This document shows positions 44,553-55,304 of a stretch of 64,000 bases of DNA, piece after piece. Both the position numbers and the translations under genes were made by a program. The notes under the pieces were generated by a model, which made no database searches, was not told where the DNA came from, and saw only the letters and a program-made list of their open reading frames with translations. The DNA comes from Sabellastarte sp. h YS-2021 (lineage: Eukaryota > Annelida > Polychaeta > Sabellida > Sabellidae), in contig OZ024930.1 in NCBI GenBank assembly GCA_964017235.1, positions 149,544,221-149,608,220 of the forward strand, in the 5' to 3' direction. Within the stretch, counting starts at the first letter, position 1; each line of letters opens with the position of its first letter.

Positions 44553-46959
44553 TTGTATCCACTGGAAGCATCCGGTGGATACTTTGGTTTAGCGTTCGCT
44601 ACGCCGCCGCCGCCGCGCGTAGAGAGATTTTCGGCGTTAACGCTCTAAGAGGAAAACAACAGCAGCTAGGTTCACCAAATTTGCAGGATATCTTCATTGT
44701 GGGGTAAGCTTCTCTGGGAAGGAAAATAGCCTCATTCTGAAAAACAAGATGGCCGCCACGGGCATTTCTTTGAAAATAATCGACATTTTTCTACTGGCTG
44801 TTCCTCATAGGTAGAAGGTTGAATCTCTTCATAGGTGATATGTATGACACATATACATGTCCTCTACAACCTTGCATACATTTGACCTTGAAGCTCCTAA
44901 TTCAAGGTCATCCACGGAGTGCCGAAGTAACCCACATAGCGGACTTTAAAAGTGCCTATATCTCCCTTATTATTGGTCCTAGAGGTTTGCAATGTGAAGC
45001 CAACCTATAGGAAATCATGTGCTGCGAATCTTCTGATGTGGTCGCATTTGACCTTGGACCCCTCCTTCAAGGTCAAACGAGGATAGCCAAACTTAAAAGT
45101 GCTTATAACTCGCTTATTATCGATCCTAGAGGTTTGGGATGGTAAACCAACATATAGAAAATCATGGGCTGGGAATCTTCTGGTGTGGTCAGATTTGACC
45201 TTGGACCCCTCCTTCAAGGTCAAATGAGGACAGCCAAACTTAAAAGTGCTTATAACTTGCTTATTATTGGTCCTAGAGGTTTCGGATGGTAAACCAACAT
45301 ATAGGAAATCATGGGCAGGGAATCTTCTGGCATGGTCGGATTTGACCTTGGACCCCTCCTTCAAGGTCAAACGAGGACAGCCAAACTTAAAAGTGCTTAT
45401 ACCTCGCTTATTATTGGTCCTAGAGGTTTGGGATGGTAAAGCAGCATATAGAAAATCATGGGCTGGGAATCTTCTGGTGTGGTTGGATTTGACCTTGGGC
45501 CTCTCCTTCAAGGTCAAACAATAATAGCCAAAGGTAAAAGTGCCTATAACTCGCTTATTATTGGTCCTAGAGGTTTGGGATGGTAAACCAACATATAGAA
45601 AATCATGGGCTGGGAATCTTCTGGTGTGGTCGGATTTGACCTTGGGCCCCTCATTCAAGGTCAAACGAGGACAGCCAAACTTAAAAGTGCTTATAACTCG
45701 CTTATTATTGGTCCTAGAGGTTTGGGATGGTAAACCAGCATATAGAAAATCATGGGCTGGGAATCTTCTGGTGTGGTCGGATTTGACCTTGGGCCCCTCC
45801 TTCAAGGTCAAATGAGGACAGCCAAAGGTAAAAGTGCTTATAACTTGCTTATTATTGGTCTTAGAGGTTTGGGATGGTAAACTAACATATAGGAAATCAT
45901 GGGCTGGGAATCTTCTGGTGTGGTCGGATTTGACCTTGGGTCCCTCCTTCAAGGTCAAATGAGGACAGCCAAACTTAAAACTGCTTATAACTCACTTATT
46001 ATTGGTCCCAGAGGTTTGGGATGGTAAACCAACCTATAGGAAATCATGGGCTGGGAATCTTCTGGCGTGGTCGGATTTGACCTTGGGCCCCTCCTTCGAT
46101 GTCAAACGAGGATAGCCAAACTTAAAAGTGCTTATAACTCGCTTATTATTGATCCTAGTGGTTTGGGATGGTAAACCAACATACAGGAAATCATGGGTGG
46201 GGAATCTTCTGGCATGGTCAGATTTGACCTTGGGCCCCTCCTTCAAGGTCAAGTGAGGACAGCCAAACTTAAAAGTGCTCATAACTTGCTTATTATTGGT
46301 CCTAGAGGTTTGGGATGGTAAACCAACCTATAGGAAATCATGGGCTGAGAATCTTCTGGCGTGGTCGGATTTGACCTTGGGCCCCTCCTTCAAGGTCAAA
46401 CGAGGACAGCCAAACATAAAAATGCTTATAACTCGCTTTTTATTGGTCCTAGAGGTTTGGGATGGTAATCCAGTATATAGGAAATCATGGGCTGGGAATC
46501 TTCTGGTGTGGTCGGATTTGACCTTGGGCCCCTCCTTCAAGGTCAAACGAGGATAGCCAAAGGTAAAAGCGCCTATAACTCGCTTATTATTGGTCCTAGA
46601 GGTTTGGGATAGTAAACCAACATATAGAAAATCATGGGCTGGGAATCTTCTGGTGTGGTCGGATTTGACCTTGGGCCCCTCGTTCAAGGTCAAATGAGGA
46701 CAGCCAAACTTAAAAGTGCTTATAACTCGCTTATTATTGGTCCTAGATGTTTTCTGATGGTAAACCAACATATAGGAAATCATGCGCTGGGAATCTTCTG
46801 GCGTGGTCGGGTTTGACCTTGGGCCCCTCCTTGAAGGTCAAATGGGGACAGCCAAACTTAAAAGTGCTTATAACTCGCTTATTATTGATCCTAGAGGTTT
46901 GGTGCATTGTCTTTACGGTGGATACAATTTGCATCGGTTCTCCGATGCGCTAGGTCTAG
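44553..46959. mobile_element. Complete family C (Helentron/HINE-like) element with 147-bp tandem core
   Basis: The 5' end is TTGTATCCACTGG with a stem-loop (44555-44565 against 44572-44582), then a GCC repeat and ACAAGATGGCCGCC. The 3' end has CGGTGGATAC (complementary to the 5' stem), the hairpin GCATCGGTTCTCCGATGC (46931-46948) and CTAG before T at 46956-46959. Between them are 14 units of exactly 147 bp. The host A tail reads CTTGTTA on the left and TTGATTTGTCTTG on the right, and other A tails show these joined. Subterminal inverted repeats, a 3' hairpin and a CTAG/T end resemble Helitron/Helentron elements. No Rep-helicase is encoded. Confidence 0.8.
44950..46905. repeat. 147-bp tandem array (family C core)
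   Basis: The conserved GGTTTGGGATGG recurs at 44984, 45131, 45278, 45425, 45572, 45719, 45866, 46013, 46160, 46307, 46454 and 46601, always 147 bp apart, then at about 46748 and 46896. Units share AACTCGCTTATTATTGGTCC and a TTGACCTTGG / TTCAAGGTCAAA pair. Because 147 is a multiple of three, several frames stay open across the array by repetition alone. Confidence 0.95.
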
Positions 46960-47679
46960 TTGATTTGTCTTGTTTTAATACTTCATCTTTACATACATTA
47001 TCTTTCTCTTAGACATTATTTTGTCTATTTAAACAACATTGTTTGGACCTTTATATAACTGACAGTGCTCTGAAAGTATCCTGAACTTTGTACTGATACA
47101 GTACTTCTATATCTCATGGTGTTAAAAATATTTCCCTAGGCTGTGGGGTACAGGCATCTCTGATGCTATTTTCATAGTCTTGTACTTTATCACCACAAGA
47201 GTGTTTGAAATTAGTGCATTGACTTTACTTTGGTTGTACCTACTTTTGGTCTGGCCAAAAAATTTTAAAATCCTACCACCAGTACGGTTGTAAACAAGCA
47301 TTAGTGAGGATAAGGTAAGGGTATTTTACGCAATAAAGTGTAAAAATTTTACTGTAATTTAACTTTTTATAAGTTAAATAATTACCTTATCCTCACTAAA
47401 TTTGGATTCCCTCCCAGCCAACCCCACCTTTTAAAAAAAATTGGGGGGTTTCCATGCCTTGATATATGCTCCCAAAATTTAAGTGAGGCAAACCGGAGTT
47501 TTCTGGGTATCGGCGAATGTGCACTCATCATATGCGCAGAACTATCGGCCAATAATATTTTGTTTAAAAATATTCTCGTTTGGTCGTCCATGTTTGCTCC
47601 CGCCAACACGTAAGCATTAGTGAGGATAAGGTAAGTATTTAACTTATAAAAATTTAAATTACAATAAAATTTTTACAAT

Positions 47680-48870
47680 TCACCTACTTTTGGGTCAGCT
47701 ATAACAATGAATTGAATTGTAACTGGAAAGCTATTGCATTTACATGATTTTGTTTAAATATGTTATTCACCTAATTTTGGGTCAGCTATAACATAGTAAA
47801 ATAATTATTATTACAGACGTGTAGCTCATGGCAAAGGTGAGCTATAGCTATTTTCAGGTTCTCACTGTTGAGTAAATGAGTTGTGACTTGAAAACTAATT
47901 GCATTTAGAGTATTTTGTTTTGATATGTTGTTCACCTACTTTTGGGTCAGCAATAACATAGTTTAATTTTAGACCTGTAGCTCATTGTACAGCTGAGCTT
48001 TAGCTACTTTCAGATTATCACTGTTGAGTAAATCAGTTGTAACTTGAAAACTATTGTATTTGAAGTATTTTGTGTAAACAAATTATGCTCCAACTTTTGG
48101 GTCAACTATAACACTGTAAAATGGCAGACCTGTAGCTCATTGCATAGCTGAGCAATAGCTACTTTCAGGTTTTGTCTGTTAAGTAAATGAGTTGTAACCT
48201 GAAAACTATTGCATATAGAAAATTTTGTTTAAATATGTTACATGTATTCATCTACGTTTGAATCAACTATAACATAGTAAAACTGCAGATGTGTAGCTCA
48301 TGACATAGCTGAGCAATAGCTATTCTCAGGTTCTCACTGTTGAGTAAATCAGTTGTAATTTGAAAACTATTGCATTTACATTATTTTGTTTAAATATGTT
48401 ATTCACCTAATTTTGGGTCAGCTATAACATAGTAAAATTGCAGACGTGTCGCTCATGGTAAAGGTGAACTATAGCTATTTTCAGGTTCTCACTGTTGAGT
48501 AAATGAGTTGTGACTTGAAAACTTTTGCATTTAGAGTATTTTGTTTTGATATGTTGTTCACCTACTTTTGGGTCAGCAATAACATAGTGAAATTTTAGAC
48601 CTGTAGCTCATTGTTCTGCTGAGCTATAGCTACTTTCAGGTTATCACTGTTGAGTAAAACAGTTGTAACTCGAAAGCATTTACAGTATTTTGTTTAAATA
48701 TGTTTTCCACCTACATTTTACACCTTAAGAGTTAATTTGGCACCTTACTTCTAAATAACCTTTGCAGGGCACAACTTTTGTGTCCTTTTCTTCTTTAACC
48801 CCCACTCTGAAACTCAAAACACACAGTCAGCTGACACAGTGCCTGTTCACGGGCACTGATTTCTTGTTAA
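47680..48870. repeat. Family D array (155-bp units) and its tail
   Basis: GGGTCAGCTATAACATAG-type motifs recur at 47692, 47779, 47944, 48099, 48260, 48415 and 48570, mostly 155 bp apart. The tail contains GGCACAACTTTTGTGTCC and CAGCTGACACAGTGCC, then GTTCACGGGCACTGATT, a hairpin followed by CTGA/T. Confidence 0.85.
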
Positions 48871-48949
48871 TAACTTCAACTCATTTCTTCATCATGTGAC
48901 TTTGTTTTTGTTAGCAAAACATTATCTAGTTGTGTCACATTTTATTTAG

Positions 48950-49241
48950 ATTCCTGGGAGCAATGACACCCTGACAATAATCAGCAAAATTAACCCTGGC
49001 TGTAAGTTCTCTCCGAGTGGTGCCTTGGAGACTGGTGTACGGATTACCAGCATAGATGGCCATGATATTTCCAAGTTGCAATTTGAAGATGTTGGAAAAA
49101 TGATAGAAGACTTGAAAAGCAAAAAACAGAGTTTGGTCTTTTCTGTGTTTAGTCCAATTTTGTTTGAGTACAGTGATAGAAGTGGAAGTTTTTATGGAGC
49201 TAGAAGAGTGGACAGTATGACTCCCTTGTCCACTGATTCTG
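48950..49241 (+). CDS. PDZ-domain gene, exon 2 (second half of PDZ1)
   Basis: Acceptor TTTTATTTAG ends at 48949 and a strong donor GTGAGT starts at 49242. The 292-bp exon enters at phase 0, because the codon before it would be a TAG stop, and leaves one base over. It reads IPGSNDTLTIISKINPG, then SGALETGVRITSIDGHDI, then FEDVGKMIEDLKSKKQSLVF: the beta3, GLGDxIxxINGxxl-like and helix-B parts of a PDZ domain. About 30 residues of linker rich in Ser and Tyr follow. Together with exon 1 it completes PDZ1. Confidence 0.85.
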
Positions 49242-49856
49242 GTGAGTATTGTTGCATAGAGCTAATTTGGGGACAATGTCACAAATCTATAAAGATCTGT
49301 CTTGCCATTATTAAATTATCTCCATATGCTTTGGTGGATCTTTCAGTAAAAGACTGATAGGAACATTTTGATAATGAATTAAGATCAGGTGCATAAACAC
49401 TAATGGGCGAGATGTGTGTTGACCTGAGAAAAACCTGTTATAACATTGATTGTTGTCTCAGACAAAAGTACAAGTGTCAAAGAGGCCAGTTTGATGCATC
49501 TTTCGCCATTCAAAATAATGTACCGTACTTAGTTTAATCCTTTGAGGAAAATCATTAGCGGTGAATTCTTGTGCAATTTAGAAAAGCACACAGAATAATG
49601 TGTACAAAAAATATCACAACTGATGACAACAATACAACATGAGTGTGTAGGATGAGTATTATAAAGTTCATCCTTATGAGTGAGATATTTTCCCCGATCT
49701 GTATTTTCCTCTATTTCAAGAAAATATGGTCTTTATTGGACAAGAAAAGACTTGAAGTTCCCAATTGTTAAATGCTTTATTTATATGTAATCGAAAGACA
49801 CTGAGTTTCAATACTGGTGTTAATATATTTTCTTTAGCATCTCATTTGACCCTTTT
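49242..49856 (+). other. Intron 2, first part, no recognised element
   Basis: Non-coding AT-rich sequence after the exon 2 donor. No domain or strong repeat is seen until the family A copy. Confidence 0.5.
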
Positions 49857-50283
49857 TACCCCACAACCCTTAAGGGCTGTCGGGGTATTGTTTTCACCCA
49901 TTGTGTCCGAATGGGCAGGCGGGTGGGCAGTGGGAAAAAGTTTGTCCGGGCTGTATCTCAGAAACCGTAAGGTATAGGCAGTTGATATTGGTAGGGACAT
50001 TGGTTAGGGGGTGTAGGTGTGCAACGTCATGGTGTGACCTTGATTTGACCTTTGACCTTGCCGTAGTGACCTTGACCTATAAAATCTTGTCCGGGCTATA
50101 TCTCGAAACTGTAAGGTGTAGAAAGTTGATACTTGGTAGGGACATTGGTTAGGGGGTGTAGGTGTGCAACGTCGTGGTGTGACCTTGATTTGACCTTGCC
50201 GTAGTGACCTTGACCCATAAAATCTTGTCCGGGCTATATCTCGGAAACTGTAAGGTGTAGGAAGTTGATACTTAGTAAGGACA
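49857..50283. repeat. Family A element, fifth copy (truncated)
   Basis: The head ACCCCACAACCCTTAAGGGC is followed by about three 146-bp-type units. One is slightly short, and the last is cut at AAGGACA (50283), where family B sequence starts without a spacer. Confidence 0.8.
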
Positions 50284-51060
50284 CAAAAATGCATTTATCT
50301 CAGATACAGTTCGAGATAAATCGATTTCGACCAAATTTTTGACCCACAGGGTATCTGCAGAGTGTACTGGTGACTTTTCAAAAAATCCTTTTCCCACCAT
50401 TTTTGGCGGCCATCTTGAATTTCTGCGTAAAACGCAAAAATGTATTTATCTTGGAAATCGTGCGAGATGGAGCGATTTCGCAAGAATTTTTGACCCGCAG
50501 TGTTTATGCAGGGTCTACTGGCCACATTGGCCAAAAACCTTTTTACCGCCATTTTTGGTGGCCATCTTAAATTTCTGCGTGAAGGGCAATACTGCATTTA
50601 TTTCAGAAACTGTGTTAGAAAGCGCAATTTCAACAAAAGTTTTGAACTGCAGGGTATCTGCAGCGTCTACTGGCGACTTTTTCCAAAAAACGTTTTCCCA
50701 CTATTTTTGGCAGCCATCTTGAGTTTCTGCGCAAAACGCAAAAATGCATTTATCTCAGAAACAGTGCGAGATAGAGCAATTTCGATGAAATTTTTGAGTC
50801 ACAGGGTATCAGCAGATTCTACTGGCAACTTTTCCCAAAAATCGGTTTCCTGCCATTTTTGGCAGCCATCTTTAATTTATGTATAAAACGCAAAAACGCA
50901 TTTATCATGGAAATGGTGCAAGATAGAGGAGATATTTCGAAGCAATTTTTGAGCCCCAGGGTGTCTGCAGACTCTACTAGTGACTTTTCTCAAAAATCGT
51001 TTTCCTGCCATTTTCAGTGGCCATCTTGAATTTCTGCATAAAACACAAAAAAGAAACAGA
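50284..51060. repeat. Family B array, diverged 151-155 bp units
   Basis: TTTGACCCACAGGGTATCTG and variants recur at 50341, 50492, 50644, 50796 and 50951 (steps 151, 152, 152 and 155). Each unit has a GCGAGATAGAGC-like motif and TTTTTGGCGGCCATCTT. Short frames across it are products of the repeat. Confidence 0.82.
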
Positions 51061-51204
51061 ATGAAAAAAATAACTACACATTCATGTATGAAACCTTGCA
51101 TTTTGGCATAAATGGAAAAACATATTAAACACACTGTCAGGAAGATGGTCATTTTTACAAAATCATTGATACTCAGTGGGACAACAATTTTTTTTCTCTT
51201 TGTA

Positions 51205-51368
51205 GTGGGAAGGGAGAGATTATTGATTGGTTCTGCTGTGTTTCGAACTTACAGCCTTCTGATTACACACAGATATAAACACAAGTCTAGCTCTTTAACC
51301 AGCTGAGCTAAAGGGGAATCCCCGAAAGCACAGGTATTAATAGAACTGATATACGTGAGGATATTACA
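51205..51368 (-). repeat. tRNA-derived SINE-like repeat, copy 1
   Basis: On the minus strand TTTAGCTCAGCTGGTTAAAG matches a pol III box A, and downstream AAGTTCGAAACAC matches box B. The distance between boxes is longer than in a tRNA (about 60 bp) and the cloverleaf is not intact, so it is a tRNA-like head, not a tRNA gene. A second near-identical copy begins 272 bp on. Confidence 0.6.
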
Positions 51369-51476
51369 TACCACCCCTCCAAGGAAAGACCTGTCCTCAG
51401 GTCTTACATGACTACATTATTACACTTTACTCGCTTGGCTTTGAGAGGGAAGGATCTTTAGGCATCTCCACCATGT

Positions 51477-51642
51477 AGTGGGAAGGGAGAGATTATTGAC
51501 TGGTTCTGCTGTGTTTCGAACTTACAGCCTTCTGATTACACACAGATATAAACACAAGTCTAGCTCTTTAACCAGCTGAGCTAAAGGGGAATCCCCGAAA
51601 GCACAAGTATTAATAGAACTGATATACGTGAGGATATTACAT
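51477..51642 (-). repeat. tRNA-derived SINE-like repeat, copy 2
   Basis: Repeats 51205-51368 almost base for base (for example GATTATTGACTGG against GATTATTGATTGG). The 109 bp between the copies contains CTGTCCTCAGGTCTTACATG. The arrangement is a partial tandem duplication of a ~272-bp unit. Confidence 0.6.
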
Positions 51643-52096
51643 CTTGCTAGTTTTTGTTGAGAAGCTGCAACCAGAGCGGTGACCTATATTTTTGGTCAGG
51701 ATCCAGTAAAAATAATTTCACTTGTTGACTGTCGCCTATGTAACCAATTGTATTTCTTTTACAGGATCTTTCAGTGATTTCATTTATTTACAGTATCACT
51801 AAATAAACATGCAGAAGAAGGTGATATTTGTGGTTCGGTGTATCCGAAATCAGGGGACCATGATTCTCTGAATTTGGTTTAATTTTAAATGTAAATCATA
51901 ATTAATACTCTTTATGAGTTGACAGATCCAACTTGATGTTAAATATCGGATTTAATTAGAACAGCATGTTACCAGGTAAGCAGAGGGGGGTGCATTTGTG
52001 ATTTTTTTATGCAAAAAAAGAAGAAAAGTAGAGAGTATTTAAGCCATTTGAAAGCCGCACATTGTGATTCTTACTTTAATATATTTATGTTTTCAG

Positions 52097-52187
52097 ATTT
52101 GAACACAATTTCAATGCAGTTGTGTGCACAAGACATCCTCACAGACAGTTTAGCAGCCATGAATACACAGCCAGTTGTCAGCCAAAG
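52097..52187 (+). CDS. PDZ-domain gene, exon 3 (linker)
   Basis: The acceptor TGTTTTCAG ends at 52096 and a GTAGAG donor starts at 52188. Entering with the one base left from exon 2 gives an open frame of 30 codons (DLNTISMQLCAQDILTDSLA, then TQPVVSQ) and leaves two bases, exactly the phase exon 4 needs. Without this exon, exons 2 and 4 do not join in frame. No domain is recognised; it is the linker between the PDZ domains. Confidence 0.65.
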
Positions 52188-52702
52188 GTAGAGAAGTTGG
52201 GTTTTCCTAAAATCTTATTCTAAGTTGAAGTGTAATAGTACTTTTATAGTGCTTAATCTCTATCCAATGACAGACTGTAGGGCACAAAATACCAAAAAGC
52301 AGAGATCATAATCATTAAGCCAGAGACATCGCAGGGGTCAGCCCCACAGAGGAAGACCAAGACAAGACCAGAAAACTAGGGTGGGTATGGTTTAACATAT
52401 AAGTGTTAATTCATCCCTGAACATAGGCCAAAGTGAATCAGCCTTCTTGATTATGATTCACTTTAAGGCCACTGTGAATGTTTTAATGTTACAACTACAT
52501 GAATCATGAAGCACCAAAAAAGTTTGAAAATACAATGAAATCAATGTTTTCACTGTAATATCACCACTTAAAATGCATAAAAATATTGAAGTTTTGGTCC
52601 TGTGTCTTCTATGTGTGTATCCATCACCAGATATTCTGTCTATTCAAGTGGTTTATATGAGACTGGCACTTGTTAGTAATGTTTCTTCCTCTGCATTCAT
52701 AG

Positions 52703-52856
52703 CAATGATGTGGCAGCCAGTTCCCCTGTATTGGATATTGCGAGTGAAGTGCTCAAAAATCCTGGACTAATTAAGTGGAATGACAAACCTCAGAATGTAG
52801 TGGTGAAAAAGAAAACTGGGGAAAAGATTGGTCTGCAATACAGAGTAAAACAGAAG
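52703..52856 (+). CDS. PDZ-domain gene, exon 4 (first half of PDZ2)
   Basis: Acceptor CATTCATAG ends at 52702 and donor GTAAGC starts at 52857. It reads NDVAASSPVLDIASEVLKN, then PGLIKWNDKPQNVVVKK, then KTGEKIGLQYRVKQK. The GEKIGLQY stretch is the carboxylate-binding loop and beta2 strand. The preceding NPG-x-IKW element is shared with exon 1, marking an extension specific to this protein family. It ends at phase 0. Confidence 0.82.
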
Positions 52857-54312
52857 GTAAGCCATTCTCGATCAGCTGACAAAGTCACTAAAATTGTGTC
52901 CTGGTCATGCATCATTTGATGTCTGTTTGCACAGATATATAAACACAATTTCTTTTCTAAAATTCTCCATACCAAGAGAGATGCTCAGTATTCTATCTCG
53001 TAGCATATTAATGTTGAATGAAATTTATTTGGTGGTATCCAAATCTCTCTTTGTCTTTTTGGTATATACTTATTTTCTCCCTACCAGGGTGCATCCCCCC
53101 CCCCCTTTTTTGTAAATTGTGAGATAATACACTGTTGGTAGTTAACTTTGTAGCAGTCAAAACAGTGGAAATTTTATGAATTTTAACTTGAATGACTGAT
53201 ATCATTCAAGTGTGTACTACGGTATTTGTTCTAGTGAAAGTTTTTCCATTGAACTTTGACATTTTTGCCATATCTGTAATGACCATTGTATATCTTAAAA
53301 CAGAATGGGATTTTGAGCTCATGTTTAACCATACAAGTTTGCTAAGGGTTGATTAGAATAATGACACAAGTTTGGATTTAGGCAAGAATATTTACTTATT
53401 GATATTTGTAAAAGTCACAGATAATAAGAACTAGTTCATAAGTTGTGTGGCATGTGGTATTTTAAGCTAGCTCATGCAGAGGCCTCAAATAACATTGCAG
53501 CAAATATTGGACCCAGTAACAACAACAGCTTAGTTACTGTGTCATGCACAAAAGTCTGACGTTAACATGACCATCAATTTAACACCACAACATATTAGCT
53601 TATGCTTATCAGGTGATCATCTTAATTTCTTTAATATTTTTTTCTCTTTTTGAAGTAAGTCAGATAAATGATTGTTAATTAAAAAAAAATTTCAGATATG
53701 TATTTGTTGCAATAAAAAATTTTTATTTTGTGTCAGTATTTTTGAGAGCCATAAGAAATGCTTTAAATTGTTCAAACCTTTTGAGATGTAAACCCTAATC
53801 ATGGCTGTTTTTAATCCATCCCTTTAAGGTGACATTTACTCACTTTTCTGGCAAAGCTATGCCACAGTCGTCATCTCTGTGAAGTGTGAACTATGTAGTG
53901 ATACTTCTTATGACAAAAGGTCCCGAGTGTTCTTGTGGGTAAGCAGGTTTGGCCTCTAATTACAGGCCGTCACCTCTCTATGGGTTCGACTACAACAACT
54001 AACAGTACAGAGGACCTACATATCCCAATATTACCCTGGCTGTTGAACGGGTGGTAAAATCTCAATGTGACCTTTGTTCTTACAATAGAAGACCTGCATA
54101 GAACTACAGCTTCAATGGTTAAAACTTTACAGGATAGTTTTTATTTATCTGATAGTAGCCATTCAAGAGTGTAAACCTTCATTAACTTGAACAGAAAATG
54201 CTATTACCTAGAGTAGACAAGCTGTGTTATAAATATCTTGATGATGAAACTATGTAGATCTGTATTTTGAATTGTGTGACACCAACTTACATTGATTTTT
54301 TGTTCATCTAAG
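52857..54312 (+). other. Intron 4 of the PDZ gene
   Basis: Bounded by GTAAGC at 52857 and CATCTAAG at 54312. It contains a C-run near 53096 and AT-rich sequence; no other element was recognised. Confidence 0.6.
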
Positions 54313-54435
54313 GCATCTGGTGAGGAATACTTTCTGGTAGAAGATGTTGAGAAACAGTCACCATGTGATGGCATCCTCTTCGGGGGAGATTGGATACGAT
54401 CCGTCAATGGAAAGCCCTTGGTCATGACTGATAAT
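54313..54435 (+). CDS. PDZ-domain gene, exon 5 (second part of PDZ2)
   Basis: Acceptor CATCTAAG and donor GTGAGT bracket 41 codons at phase 0. It reads ASGEEYFLVEDVEKQSP, then DGILFGGDWIRSVNGKPL and VMTDN, with the ILxGDxIxxVNG core of a PDZ domain. Helix B and the last strand must lie on a further exon, which I could not identify in the remaining 9.5 kb. The gene therefore continues, probably beyond the window. Confidence 0.82.
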
Positions 54436-55304
54436 GTGAGTATAATGTCTCATGCAGGTGTGAATGATGAACCATGTATAAGTGTTTGGAAGTGTAACTG
54501 AAAAAAAACTTGTTCTTATTGGCTTCCTCACTTGCTATGGAGGCCACGATAGGGTTTTCTAGCAACACTTTACTTATATTTTTACCACACTCCTACCACA
54601 ACCACCCATTGACTGCACCTCCAGATCTCCAAGTTTTATAAGGCACCTTTTGCAAATGTTTGCAAATGCGGGTGATAACAGAAGAGTTTATAGATTTTCA
54701 TAACCAGTGATGTACTGACCACAGGTGTTGATAGAAAACCTTTCTTTCACCAGTAAATTGTTTCCTTTGTGTAAAATATTCAATAACACACTGTTATATA
54801 ATCCAAATGTAGACGAGGTATTGTTTTCATGACCCTTTGTCTGTTTGTCTGTTTCTCCATTTGTCTGTTTCTTACCACGATTACCCAAATATTACTGCTT
54901 GGATCTTCCTGAAAAAATATGAAGGTATGTCTTGATTGAACAGATCTTATTACATTTTGATAGAGATCTGGATCACCATCTGGATACAGAAAAAAAGTCT
55001 GAATTTTCCCATTTGCTTATCATGTACCTTGTTTTTTCTGGATTATGCAAATACTAATGCCTCGATCTTTCTGAAAAAAAATAGATGGATTTTTCCCTAA
55101 CTTACACCCCTTTAAGCTTTGACACTGATCCGGATCACCATCTGGATACATTAATTTTAAATACAGATATTTATGTCAGCTGACATTATGGCATCACTCT
55201 GCAGCGTTCACGTCTGCGTTCACGTGAACAACTTCTCCAAAACTGCAAGGCCCAGAGACATGCTGTTTTTTTAAAAGATACTTTATCTATTGAGGATGAA
55301 AAAG
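54436..55304. other. Intron 5 start; unassigned sequence
   Basis: Contains two similar phrases, GATCCGGATCACCATCTGGATAC near 55125 and GATCTGGATCACCATCTGGATAC near 54964, about 160 bp apart. This suggests a degenerate ~160-bp repeat like the other families. No coding signal. Confidence 0.45.

Larger units (their letters stand above)
38990..47676 (+). mobile_element. Second DIRS-type element, heavily decayed and itself invaded
   Basis: The inverted termini contain CTTATCCTCACTAATGCTTA (left, ~39017) and its complement (right, ~47606-47632). The repeat continues inward through CGTGTTGGCG, GACGACCAAACGAGAATATT and GCCTCACTT. An internal complementary region lies at ~47293-47400, with GCATTAGTGAGGATAAGGTA next to TTACCTTATCCTCACTAA. 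This is the DIRS arrangement. Between them are relics of gag, RT and recombinase. A family A element (43690-47172) with a family C element nested inside it lies in the 3' part. The element interrupts family D sequence. Confidence 0.82.
24363..48949 (+). other. Intron 1 of the PDZ gene (~24.6 kb, packed with mobile elements)
   Basis: This span separates the two halves of PDZ1. It is filled by two DIRS elements, a pogo MITE, four tandem-repeat families and an 890-bp duplication, all listed separately. 24363-24865 holds no recognised element apart from a short TG-rich run near 24690. The acceptor at 48949 (TTTTATTTAG) is clear. An extra small exon inside this span cannot be excluded. Confidence 0.6.

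Noticed and set aside
45005-46783. Long minus-strand frame of 49-residue tandem peptides (up to 317 codons)
   Set aside because: The 147-bp unit is exactly 49 codons, so any frame lacking a stop in one unit stays open through the array. Plus-strand frames are open as well, there is no start context, and units drift without codon bias.
51205-51642. Functional tRNA gene
   Set aside because: Boxes A and B are present, but the interval is too long and no proper acceptor and anticodon stems form.
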